A DNA stretch of 25,722 nt from DASSBG01 sp965651365 (GCA_965651365.1 CBFGSA010000030.1:1-25722), one strand, 5' to 3'. Positions 17,399-24,540 are shown, counted from the stretch's first letter. The notes: generated from the letters alone by a model not told the origin. Made by a program: numbers and translations.

Positions 17399-19672
17399 AT
17401 GCAAAAATCCGTCCCCGTCGCGCTGGTGTATGGCGAGTCCGAATCCAGCCAGGGTCTGCGCGATGCGCTGGGCCAGATTGGCGCCGAGGTCGTGTGCGAC
17501 ATCGATGTTGACGGTTTCAATGTCGACAGTCTCGGTGCCAGCGGCGCGGGTGTGGTCCTGATCAGCCTTGACGGCGTGATCGAGACGCGCCTGGACGAGA
17601 TCTACGGTGCGCTCGATGAAGACCGCTACCGGGTCATGTTTGATGATCCGGAGATCAGCAACAGCCTGGATGGCTGGGAGCAAGCGCGCTGGCAGCGGCA
17701 CCTGGCCGCCAAGCTGCGCGACATCGCCGACTGGGATCCGCCGCGGCCTGACGATGCGAAGCCCGTACAGGTGGCGGCCAACCAGCCAGCCGACGCTCCC
17801 GCCGAGGGCGAACACGCGGCCCAGCCTGAATGGATGGAGGAGGCCCTGTCGGTACTCGGCGGCAGTGACACGCTGGCCGAGGCTGCGGGTACGGAGCAGG
17901 TACCGGAAGATGCCGGCGCCGTCGCACAAGACAGTGCCCAACTGACAGAAGGCATTGACTTGGTGGAGGGTGTCGATGAACAGGCGGCCGAGCCGGCCGC
18001 ATCACAGCCTGCCGATCCGTTCGATTTCGAGCTGCCCGACAACGGCAACGCCCCAGAGTCACCACCACCACAGCCCGCGCTGGAATCCGATTCCAGCCCA
18101 GCGCTGGAGGCCGTACCCGACCCTGCATCACCGACCGAAACCGCACCCGAACCGGATGCCGAAGACTTTGACGAACTGGCGGCGCAACTGGATGCGCTGG
18201 CCGATGCCGAAGACCCCCTGGCCGCGCTGTCGGCGCTGGCGGGCGACGGTGAGACTGAAGCGGCAGCCGGGGCAGAGGACGTCGATCCACTGGATGTCGC
18301 GAGCAGCGACGACCTGCCCGAACCAGGCATCATGGCAGCTGACGCATTCCCGGATGGTGAGCCGGGATCGCAGCCTGAGCCAGCCGAAAACACAGAAATG
18401 CCTGCGGGTCCGGACGATGATGACAGCGAGGATCCGGACTGGGCTGCGCTTGAAGCCGAGCTCAATGCTGCCTTCGACAGTGACACCATGGGCGCCATCG
18501 ACGCCGCAGTCGGCACCGGTGAGTCGGCGTTGGCCGCGACGGATGAAGTCCCCGGCGACGGGACAGATGAAAGCCGGGCAGGCGAGTTCTCCTTGGACGC
18601 TGAAGCATCAACGTCGCCGGCTGCAGATGCCGAATCGTCATCTGCCGCGAATGTCGCGGCCAAGGTCGAGGCCGAGGCCGAACCGGAAGCGCCACCTGCC
18701 GTGGATGCGGAGAGCGCGGCCACCCAGACGGACGATGCGGCGAGCGACAGCGGCCCGGAATTGCCTGATGCCTCGTTGTGGGCGCTGGTCGACGATGAAC
18801 CCCTGGCGCAAGAGCAGGACGACGCATCCGCCACGCCGGAGCCCGAAGCCGAGCCTGCTGTGGCGCAAGACGAAACCCGCGATTCGGAAGCCGCACCGGA
18901 CGAGGTCGCCGACGAAGGTTTCAAGCTGGAACTGGTGGACCCCATTGACTACCTGAAGCCGGAAGCGCCACCCGAAGATATCAGTACCGAACTGTTCAAC
19001 ATGCCCTCGCTGATGCCGATGGCCGAAGCGGTGGCGCACCGCACGGGCGAGGATGCCGATGCCCCGCGCGACACGCGCTCGCCCGTGGAGCGGGTCGTCG
19101 TGCTGGCCGCATCGATTGGTGGACCCGACGCCGTGCGCGAGTTTCTGTCGCATCTGCCCCAGCAACTGCCGGCCACGGTGCTTCTGGTGCAGCACCTGGG
19201 CAGCGAGTTTGTTGACCTGATGGTCAGCCAGCTGGCCAAATCCAGCGCCTTGCCAGTGCGCATACCCGGTCGCGCCGAGCATGCCGTGCACGGCGAAGTG
19301 CTGATCGTGCCCAGTGGCAGCGCAGTCGAGCTCGGTACTGACGGCCAGCTTGTCCTGAAGGTGGTCGAAGGCGCGACCGCCAACGATCCGTCGATCAAGC
19401 GCACATTGACCATGGCTGCCGAAAACTTCGGCGCCGACGCCACCGCAATCATCTTCTCCGGCATGGCTGCCGGAGTTGCCGAGGGTGCAACGGAGATTTC
19501 CTCACGCGGTGGAGAGATCTGGGTCCAGGACCCCGACAGCTGCGTGGTCAGCAAGATGGTCGACGAGGTGATTGAAGCCGGGGTGTCCCGCTTCATCGGC
19601 AACCCGGAAGCCCTGGCGCAGAAGCTGGTGGCCCATTTGCAGGAGACAGCAGGCAATGCCCCAGACCAGTGA
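17399..19672 (+). CDS. chpB: ChpB, CheB-like methylesterase homologue with degenerate receiver and long acidic linker
   Basis: A 757-residue protein in three parts. Residues 1-115 resemble a decayed receiver (VPVALVYGESESSQGL; Ser56 rather than Asp in VVLISLDG). Residues ~115-560 are Asp/Glu/Ala/Pro-rich and probably disordered, with one more ordered island (FKLELVDPIDYLKPEAPPE). The C-terminus (~565-757) is a CheB methylesterase fold: catalytic Ser572 in LAASIGGPDA and His599 in VQHLGSEF are present, but the Asp expected in the TGMGxDGA-like motif is Gly692 (SGMAAGVAEG), so esterase activity is doubtful. P. aeruginosa ChpB is less than half as long. The ATG at 17399 is four bases after chpA; an in-frame GTG at 17387 overlapping chpA is possible. 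No cognate CheR gene is present. Confidence 0.9.
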   Translation: MQKSVPVALVYGESESSQGLRDALGQIGAEVVCDIDVDGFNVDSLGASGAGVVLISLDGVIETRLDEIYGALDEDRYRVMFDDPEISNSLDGWEQARWQRHLAAKLRDIADWDPPRPDDAKPVQVAANQPADAPAEGEHAAQPEWMEEALSVLGGSDTLAEAAGTEQVPEDAGAVAQDSAQLTEGIDLVEGVDEQAAEPAASQPADPFDFELPDNGNAPESPPPQPALESDSSPALEAVPDPASPTETAPEPDAEDFDELAAQLDALADAEDPLAALSALAGDGETEAAAGAEDVDPLDVASSDDLPEPGIMAADAFPDGEPGSQPEPAENTEMPAGPDDDDSEDPDWAALEAELNAAFDSDTMGAIDAAVGTGESALAATDEVPGDGTDESRAGEFSLDAEASTSPAADAESSSAANVAAKVEAEAEPEAPPAVDAESAATQTDDAASDSGPELPDASLWALVDDEPLAQEQDDASATPEPEAEPAVAQDETRDSEAAPDEVADEGFKLELVDPIDYLKPEAPPEDISTELFNMPSLMPMAEAVAHRTGEDADAPRDTRSPVERVVVLAASIGGPDAVREFLSHLPQQLPATVLLVQHLGSEFVDLMVSQLAKSSALPVRIPGRAEHAVHGEVLIVPSGSAVELGTDGQLVLKVVEGATANDPSIKRTLTMAAENFGADATAIIFSGMAAGVAEGATEISSRGGEIWVQDPDSCVVSKMVDEVIEAGVSRFIGNPEALAQKLVAHLQETAGNAPDQ

Positions 19673-20144
19673 AGACATACGAGGCGTTCTGATCCAGGTC
19701 AGCGGCGGCAAGGTTCTGCTGCCCAACGCCACGGTGTCCGAAGTCATTACCTTGCCCGAGCCGCAGCCGGTGGATAACGCACCGGACTGGCTGCGCGGGC
19801 GCATTCCCTGGCGCGGCTGGCGGCTGCCGCTGTTCTCGTTCAGTGTGCTTACGGGCATCGCCGAGCTGGAGCCGGCCGAAACCGCGCGCGTCAGTGTGCT
19901 CAAGGCACTGGGCGGGCACAAGCGGGTCCCGTTCATGGCGATGCTGGCACAGGGATTCCCGCGACTGACCACCTTGAATCCCGACATCATCGTTGCGCTT
20001 GAAGACGAGGAGGAACTGCCCCCGTGTGTCCTGTCCCGCGTCAGCATTCGTGACGACATCGCCATGATTCCCGACATGGAGATGATCGAGGACCGGGTTG
20101 CAGAAGCCCTTGAACTGGGTGCGGAATCCGGCGTCAGCGCCTGA
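19656..20144 (+). CDS. chpC: ChpC, CheW-like adaptor
   Basis: A 162-residue single CheW-fold protein, last gene of the operon. The opening IRGVLIQVSGGKVLLPNATV and the PDWLRGRIPWRGWRLPLFSF segment match ChpC, the second CheW homologue of Pil-Chp systems, which may attach additional receptors to ChpA. ATG at 19656 overlaps the last 17 bases of chpB, with AGGAG at 19641-19645 upstream; an earlier in-frame start at 19572 would intrude far into chpB and encode unrelated sequence. It ends 81 bases before the convergent rsmE stop. No chpD or chpE follows. Confidence 0.92.
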   Translation: MPQTSEDIRGVLIQVSGGKVLLPNATVSEVITLPEPQPVDNAPDWLRGRIPWRGWRLPLFSFSVLTGIAELEPAETARVSVLKALGGHKRVPFMAMLAQGFPRLTTLNPDIIVALEDEEELPPCVLSRVSIRDDIAMIPDMEMIEDRVAEALELGAESGVSA

Positions 20145-20225
20145 GACCTCCGCGACCGGCGGAACAAGCCCGGACCGCAGTGGCTGACTCGGGGTCAGCT
20201 TTCGGATTGTCCAATTCCGGATTGG

Positions 20226-20960
20226 CTACCCATCCCCATGCGCTGCCTGCAGCGCGGCCAGCGCCGCCAGGCCTGCGGTTTCGGTGCGCAGGATGCGCGG
20301 ACCCAGGCTCAGGCCGCTGAATCCCGACTGCCGCAGGCACTCGCCGTCGGCGGACGAGAAACCGCCTTCCGGCCCGACCGCGAGCACGATACGGTCTGCG
20401 CAGGACGCGAGATCTGCAATGCGCTGATGGGCTTCCGGCAACAGTGCCAGGCGCAACGCAGCATCGTCGTGCAGCGACATTGTCCATTCGGGCAGACTTT
20501 GCACCGGTGCAAGTTGCGGTATCCGGCTGCGCCCGCACTGCTCGCAGGCACCAATGGCCACGGCTTGCCAGTGTGGAAGGCGCTTGGCCGCTCTTGCACT
20601 GTCAAGGCGCACGGTGGCGCGCTCGGTGGCCAGCGGCACGATCGCATGCACACCCAGTTCAACCGCCTTCTGGATCACCAGGTCCATCTTGTTGCCACTG
20701 ACCAGCGCCTGGGCCAGGGTGATCTTGAGCGGGCTTTCCAGGGTGTTCTCCTCGCCCCGTTCAATGCGCGCGACGGCAGCACGCCGGTCGCAGCGGGCCA
20801 GACGCGCCAGGTAGTCGCGTCCGTCGCCGTTGAACAGCACCAGCGGGTCACCGGCGCGCATGCGCAGCACGCGCGCCACATGCTCGGTGGCCCGTGCATC
20901 GAGCTCAAGCTCGCTGCCGACAATGAGTGCCTGTGGTGTGTGGATGCGGGTCTGGCGCAA
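20226..20960 (-). CDS. rsmE: 16S rRNA m3U1498 methyltransferase RsmE
   Basis: A 244-residue SPOUT methyltransferase that methylates U1498 of 16S rRNA with S-adenosylmethionine. An N-terminal PUA-like part contains ATEHVARVLRMRAGDPLVLF and FNGDGRDYLARL; the SPOUT domain has SGNKMDLVIQKAVELGV, the SAM-binding AVGPEGGFSSADGE and the knot segment LGPRILRTETAGLAALAALQ. The start is a TTG codon (20960-20958) giving M-R-Q-T-R, the usual RsmE opening; no in-frame ATG or GTG nearby fits. It shares a divergent spacer with the hydrolase gene. In P. aeruginosa and related genomes the next gene is bioA; here accessory DNA intervenes. Confidence 0.93.
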   Translation of the reverse strand: MRQTRIHTPQALIVGSELELDARATEHVARVLRMRAGDPLVLFNGDGRDYLARLARCDRRAAVARIERGEENTLESPLKITLAQALVSGNKMDLVIQKAVELGVHAIVPLATERATVRLDSARAAKRLPHWQAVAIGACEQCGRSRIPQLAPVQSLPEWTMSLHDDAALRLALLPEAHQRIADLASCADRIVLAVGPEGGFSSADGECLRQSGFSGLSLGPRILRTETAGLAALAALQAAHGDG

Positions 20961-21019
20961 GGCGGTGGGAACCGGGTAGCGTTGTTACACTGATTGTACG
21001 ACCTCAATGGAGCATCCCG
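20961..21019. promoter_or_regulatory. Divergent promoter spacer, rsmE / dienelactone hydrolase gene
   Basis: On the plus strand TGTTACACT (20983-20991) forms an extended -10 (TGn plus TACACT), giving a ~22-base leader to the ATG at 21020, where GGAG (21009-21012) is the ribosome site. On the minus strand TACAAT (20998-20993), five of six matches, could drive rsmE with a ~26-base leader. No convincing -35 is visible for either. Confidence 0.4.
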
Positions 21020-21679
21020 ATGGGACAGGTAATCCGACTCGACAATGATCGTGGCAGCAGGATCAGCGGCTGGCTGTGCGAAGCCGAAGGTGAGCCCAGG
21101 GGCAGCGTGGTGATTGTCCAGGAGATTTTCGGCGTCAACGCGCATATCCGCGCCGTTACCGAGCGCTTCGCCCGGGCCGGCTACACGTCGCTTGCGCCGG
21201 CCTTTTTCGATCATGTCGAAACGGGCGTGGAACTGGGCTACGACAAGGCGGGTTTTGCGCGTGGCCGCGAACTGGCCTTGAAGCTCGACATGGACGATGC
21301 GGTGTCCGACGTGCGCGCCGCGGCGCGCGCCATCGCATCGGCCGGCAAGGCCGCTGTGGTCGGCTATTGCTGGGGCGGTACAACCGCCTTTGTAGCGGGC
21401 ATGCGGCTCGAAATTCCGGCCGTCAGTTTCTACGGTTCCCGCAACGTCAACTACATGGACGAATCTGCCACTGCCCCGCAGCAATTCCACTTCGGCGAGC
21501 GCGACAAGTCGATCCCACCCGAAGTGATCGAGCGCCATCGCCAGACCTATCCCGACGCCGAGATCTACACCTACCCCGCCGGCCACGGCTTCAACTGCGA
21601 CCTGCGCCCGGACTACGACGCCGAAAGCGCCAGCCTGGCCTGGCGCCGTACCCTGGATTTCCTGTTACGTTACCTGTAG
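21020..21679 (+). CDS. Dienelactone hydrolase family protein (alpha/beta hydrolase)
   Basis: A 219-residue soluble hydrolase of the carboxymethylenebutenolidase family. The catalytic triad is visible: Cys117 in VGYCWGGTTAF, Asp162 in GERDKSIP and His189 in PAGHGFNCD; Glu35 in VIVQEIFGVN is the residue that activates the cysteine in dienelactone hydrolase. Length is normal for the family. The true substrate cannot be told: many chromosomal members outside chloroaromatic clusters have unknown substrates, and no catechol-degradation genes are nearby. It is separated from rsmE by a 59-base divergent spacer and followed by transposase remnants. Confidence 0.9.
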   Translation: MGQVIRLDNDRGSRISGWLCEAEGEPRGSVVIVQEIFGVNAHIRAVTERFARAGYTSLAPAFFDHVETGVELGYDKAGFARGRELALKLDMDDAVSDVRAAARAIASAGKAAVVGYCWGGTTAFVAGMRLEIPAVSFYGSRNVNYMDESATAPQQFHFGERDKSIPPEVIERHRQTYPDAEIYTYPAGHGFNCDLRPDYDAESASLAWRRTLDFLLRYL

Positions 21680-21765
21680 CGACGATTGCCTCTACGCGCT
21701 CAAGCGGGTTGCGGGTTCCCCTGATACTTTGCGGATCGCCGCAAGAAAATGACGCACCACTTGCT

Positions 21766-22415
21766 TCAAAAGAATGGGGTCAGGTTCTGAGGTTTCCCCA
21801 CGAAATCAAGCTGGAGCTCGTGCTTGCTGCTTTGAGTGCTGCGGACAACCTGGCCCTTGGGGTTACGATGTTTGCGGTTCCTGGCATTCTTTCGGTGGAT
21901 CACAACGCGACACGTCCACGGCGTGGCGCGTGCAGTATCCATCTGCCCCATGTCCCGTGTGCCTTTGCCATCGAGCAGCTCGTACAGTGCTCGGGAAGGC
22001 ACCCAAGCGTCCTTCTCATCCACGTCGGCAGGCTTGACCAGCGTGCGATGTCGAAGTCGCCCCACCCAGTGCCAACCGAGCTTGTCCACCGCACCGAACC
22101 ATGGCGTGCGGTAACCCGCGTCGGTGACCAGGATCGGCCTGGCGGCTTCGGGCACAATCTGCTTCAGCCGTTCGAGGAAGTGCTTTCCCGCCTTCGGCGA
22201 TCCCGCTTCCGAGCCTGGAAATACCATGTCGAGGATGGGCAAGGTTCGTCCACCTGCGGGAACCGCGGCGCGCAGCAGGCACCACGCTTTGTCCGCCTTC
22301 AGGTCTGACCAGTCGATCACGATGACCGGCTGCGGGCTGCTCAACAGCCAGCGCGCCATATCGGCATGGATCGATTCGCGCTCAGCGTGCAGGTGCGGGT
22401 TGCTCAGCAAGCGAT
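21766..22415 (-). pseudogene. IS4-type transposase fragment, both ends missing
   Basis: About 200 residues of a DDE transposase survive: NPHLHAERESIHADMARWLL, the first catalytic Asp region VIVIDWSDLKADKAW, the second at ILVTDAGYRTPWFGAVDKLG and the strand WHWVGRLRHRTLVK. The N-terminal domain is missing upstream of about 22410, and the Y-R-E-K signature with the third acidic residue, expected after SSKHELQ, is absent because the homology stops near 21812, where unrelated sequence including a GGGGTCAGG motif (21776-) begins. No terminal inverted repeats or target duplication are visible, so this is an immobile relic. On its right it abuts an attC-like site. Confidence 0.75.
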
Positions 22416-22481
22416 CGCTTGAGCTCAGCCGCCGACAGCCCGCGTAGCGGGATGGCGGTCGGCTGGAGCGATTTGTTGGGC
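22416..22481 (-). repeat. attC-like recombination site lacking its terminal TTRRRY
   Basis: On the minus strand GCCCAAC (22481-22475) is followed by AAATCGCTCCAGCCG, a central CCCGC-TA-CGCGGG-like hairpin and then CGGCTGAGCTCAAGCG (ending 22416). The CGCTCCAGCCG and CGGCTGAGCTCAAGCG arms pair with an unpaired insertion, as attC L sites do. A GTTRRRY is expected right at the end; instead the final G is followed by ATCGCTTG, the start of the IS-side sequence. A distant GCTGAGC (22408-22402) is a one-mismatch alternative. Confidence 0.5.
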
Positions 22482-22482
22482 G

Positions 22483-22698
22483 TCAGTGCCAAGTGAGGTC
22501 AGGCTGTCGACCCGAAGCCATACAGTCGCGAAGGTAAAGATTGATAAGGCTCTGATACGGGATACCCGTATCTTCGGACATGCCCTTGAAGTAGCCAATG
22601 ACGTCGTCCCGCATGCGAATAGTGACCTGGCGCTTCAGTTTCGAAGCGTAGGGGTTCTTGCGGGACTTCATCTTGGAGAAATCGTATTCCTGCTTCAT
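22483..22698 (-). CDS. brnA: BrnA-family antitoxin (ribbon-helix-helix)
   Basis: A 71-residue antitoxin expected to bind and silence BrnT and to repress the shared promoter. The basic N-terminal part KQEYDFSKMKSRKNPYASKL is typical of the family; the ribbon QVTIRMRDD (24-32) and helices VIGYFKGMSEDTGIPYQ and SLINLYLRDCMA form the DNA-binding RHH fold. ATG at 22698 overlaps the brnT stop by four bases (ATGA). An upstream in-frame start at 22794 would lie inside brnT and is rejected. Its stop is two bases inside the conserved cassette boundary repeat. Confidence 0.88.
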   Translation of the reverse strand: MKQEYDFSKMKSRKNPYASKLKRQVTIRMRDDVIGYFKGMSEDTGIPYQSLINLYLRDCMASGRQPDLTWH

Positions 22699-22982
22699 GG
22701 TACTGGACCTTCGTAGTGCTTGCGCTCGCTGGAGGATGCCTTGCGCGCTGAAATCAATCGAATGACTTCCTCGCCAGATCGCTCGCAATGGCAAACCACA
22801 AGTAGCCGCGAACGGTCACTGAGCCCGAGCATGATGAAGCGCTCCTCCGTGTCGGAGTGCTCGTTGTCGAAAAACTGGCGAGCGTATTCGTCGTAGAACA
22901 CGGACTTTGCATCCTCGAACGAGACGCCGTGTTTCCGGAGATTGCTTCGAGCCTTCACCACATCCCATTCGAACTCAATCAT
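22695..22982 (-). CDS. brnT: BrnT-family ribonuclease toxin
   Basis: A 95-residue RelE-fold toxin that in Brucella inhibits translation by RNA cleavage. Family landmarks are FEWDVVKARSNLRKHGVSFEDA (residues 4-25, split here by convention), the ERFIMLGLSDRSRLLVV strands and the C-terminal ISARKASSSERKHYE, which carries the conserved Arg/Glu/Tyr cluster. The ATG at 22982 is preferred over an upstream TTG at 23000 because the latter lies within the promoter/operator. Toxin precedes antitoxin, the usual brnT-brnA order. Intact, with no frameshift, so the pair may be functional. Confidence 0.88.
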   Translation of the reverse strand: MIEFEWDVVKARSNLRKHGVSFEDAKSVFYDEYARQFFDNEHSDTEERFIMLGLSDRSRLLVVCHCERSGEEVIRLISARKASSSERKHYEGPVP

Positions 22983-23016
22983 ACATACATTGTATGTCAA
23001 CTGGCGTGAAGGTCAA
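22983..23016 (-). promoter_or_regulatory. brnTA promoter with overlapping palindromic operator
   Basis: On the minus strand TTGACC (23016-23011) and TACAAT (22994-22989) are 16 bases apart, each matching five of six consensus positions. A perfect palindrome ACATACA-T-TGTATGT (22983-22997) overlaps the -10, the expected place for repression by an RHH antitoxin such as BrnA. The predicted start, about seven bases past the -10, coincides with the A of the brnT ATG (22982), implying a leaderless transcript. Confidence 0.6.
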
Positions 23017-23032
23017 GGTGACGCCCAACAAA

Positions 23033-23061
23033 CAAGAACGCAAGAACGTGGTCCAAGAACG
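23033..23061. repeat. Three copies of CAAGAACG
   Basis: CAAGAACG occurs at 23033-23040, 23041-23048 and 23054-23061, immediately outside the right boundary repeat of the brnTA cassette. The first two are tandem. The rest of the 23062-23159 gap up to the bioA stop shows no gene and no clear terminator. Confidence 0.6.
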
Positions 23062-23159
23062 GGGTCCAGCGTGATTGGGTGCGCGCCAGGCACAAAAATG
23101 GGTGCTATCGCGTTTGGTGTGGAACCGGACTTGGGTCTCCGCCAACGATGTGCTGCCAT

Positions 23160-24527
23160 TTAGGCCACAGCGCGCTCGATGCCGCCGATGGCGGTTTCGA
23201 CCATGTGCTCGATCTGGGTTTTGTCGACGACGTAGGGCGGCATGAAGTAGACCACGTTGCCCAGCGGGCGCAGCAGGCATTCGTGGTCGAGGCCATGCAG
23301 GAAGACCTTGAGGCCGCAGCGTTCGCTGGCCGGGAAGGGTGTTCTGGCCGCATCGGACTGCACCAGGTCCAGGGCCGCGATCATGCCGGTCTGGCGGATG
23401 TTGACGACATTGGGGTGGTCGGCCAGTGGCTGCAGGCATTCGGCCAGGTGCGCAGCCATCTCGCGGTTGCGTTCGAGTACCGGTTCGTCCTCGAAGATGT
23501 CCAGCGTGGCCAGCGCAGTGCGGCAGGCCAGCGGATTGCCGGTGTAGCTGTGCGAGTGCAGGAAGGCCTTGCCGCTGGCGTAGTCGTCGTAGAAGGCGCG
23601 GTAGACTTCATCGCCCGTCAGCACCACCGACAGCGGCAGGGTGCCGCCGGTCAGGCCCTTGGACAGGCACAGGAAGTCGGGGCTGACCCTGGCCTGCTCG
23701 CAGGCAAACATGGTGCCGGTGCGGCCAAAACCGACCGCGATTTCGTCGGCAATGAAGTGCACCCCGAACGCATCGCACAGCATGCGCAGCCCTGCCAGGT
23801 AATCAGGGTGGTACATGCGCATGCCGGTGGCGCACTGCACCAGCGGTTCGACAATCACGGCACAGGTTTCGGCCGCGTGCTGCTCCAGCAACTGGCGCAG
23901 CTCGCCCAGCCGGTGCTGCGCGATCGCAGCGGCCGTTTCGCCTGGCTCGCCGGCGGAGGCATCGGGCGAGGGTGCAAGCAGGGGTTGCAACAGCAGGGGC
24001 GCATAGGTTTCCCGGTACAAGGCCACGTCGCTGACCGACAGCGCACCCAGGGTCTCGCCGTGATAGCCGCCGGTGAGCGCGATAAAGCGCGTGCGCTCGC
24101 CGTGGCCGAGGTTGCGCCAGTAGTGGAAGCTCATCTTCAGCGCGACCTCGACCGCGGCCGAGCCGTTGTCGGCGAAGAACACCCGCTCCAGCCCCGGTGG
24201 TGTCATGCGCACCAGGCGCTCGGCCAGTTCCACGGCCGGCTGGTGCGTGCAGCCGGCAAAAATCACGTGTTCCAGCGTGCGCGCCTGCTCGGCCAGGGCG
24301 GTGGCAATGCGCTCATTGGCGTGGCCAAACAGGTTCACCCACCACGAGCTGATGCAGTCGAGGTAGCGGCGGCCATCGGTATCGATCAGCCATGGACCTT
24401 CTCCGCGGGCGATCGGCAGCAGAGGAATCGTCTCGTGATCGCGCATCTGGGTGCACGGATGCCAGACATGGGCGAGGTCGCGTGCGGCCAGTTCGGGGTT
24501 GCGTCCGGAGGCTCGGGATGGGGTCAT
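23160..24527 (-). CDS. bioA: Adenosylmethionine-8-amino-7-oxononanoate aminotransferase
   Basis: A 455-residue PLP enzyme of biotin synthesis, moving the amino group of S-adenosylmethionine to KAPA to give DAPA. Diagnostic stretches are LDCISSWWVNLFGHAN (the BioA SSWWV motif, ~57-72), GSAAVEVALKM, GGYHGETLGALSV, DEIAVGFGRTG (Asp261, PLP ring nitrogen) and LSKGLTGG with the PLP-binding Lys290. It is longer than E. coli BioA (429), with an extra loop at ~185-205 (APSPDASAGEPGE). ATG at 24527 diverges from gspG across 50 bases. No other biotin gene lies in the window, as is usual for bioA placed beside rsmE. Confidence 0.94.
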   Translation of the reverse strand: MTPSRASGRNPELAARDLAHVWHPCTQMRDHETIPLLPIARGEGPWLIDTDGRRYLDCISSWWVNLFGHANERIATALAEQARTLEHVIFAGCTHQPAVELAERLVRMTPPGLERVFFADNGSAAVEVALKMSFHYWRNLGHGERTRFIALTGGYHGETLGALSVSDVALYRETYAPLLLQPLLAPSPDASAGEPGETAAAIAQHRLGELRQLLEQHAAETCAVIVEPLVQCATGMRMYHPDYLAGLRMLCDAFGVHFIADEIAVGFGRTGTMFACEQARVSPDFLCLSKGLTGGTLPLSVVLTGDEVYRAFYDDYASGKAFLHSHSYTGNPLACRTALATLDIFEDEPVLERNREMAAHLAECLQPLADHPNVVNIRQTGMIAALDLVQSDAARTPFPASERCGLKVFLHGLDHECLLRPLGNVVYFMPPYVVDKTQIEHMVETAIGGIERAVA

Positions 24528-24531
24528 GGCC

Positions 24532-24540
24532 TGTTATGAT
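24532..24540 (+). promoter_or_regulatory. Possible extended -10 promoter for gspG
   Basis: TGTTATGAT combines a TGn extension with TATGAT (five of six matches). The start would fall near 24547, leaving a leader of about 31 bases to the gspG ATG. No recognisable -35 accompanies it. It lies in the 50-base divergent spacer with bioA. Confidence 0.4.

Larger units (their letters stand above)
22416..23032 (-). mobile_element. Candidate integron-type gene cassette carrying brnT-brnA
   Basis: A 14-bp perfect inverted repeat, TTTGTTGGGCGTCA (22472-22485) and TGACGCCCAACAAA (23019-23032), brackets the toxin-antitoxin pair. Read on the minus strand, the upstream copy contains the core site GTTGGGC (GTTRRRY) and the downstream copy GCCCAAC (RYYYAAC) begins an attC-like hairpin ending near 22416. 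Order and orientation are therefore core site, genes in sense, attC, as in an integron cassette. No integron integrase gene and no second complete attC are present in the window. Confidence 0.55.

Noticed and set aside
21729..21744. TTGCGG-ATCG-CCGCAA hairpin after the dienelactone hydrolase gene as a terminator
   Set aside because: The stem is only six pairs and no T-run follows on either strand; a factor-independent terminator cannot be supported.
23023..23080. A second complete attC between GCCCAAC (23023) and ATTGGGT (23074)
   Set aside because: Only the ends resemble core sites; the internal arms do not pair, so just a simple core site is claimed.
22975..23439. Minus-strand frame spanning the bioA 3' end and the gap to brnT
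   Set aside because: It overlaps bioA in another frame and has no domain; the gap appears non-coding.
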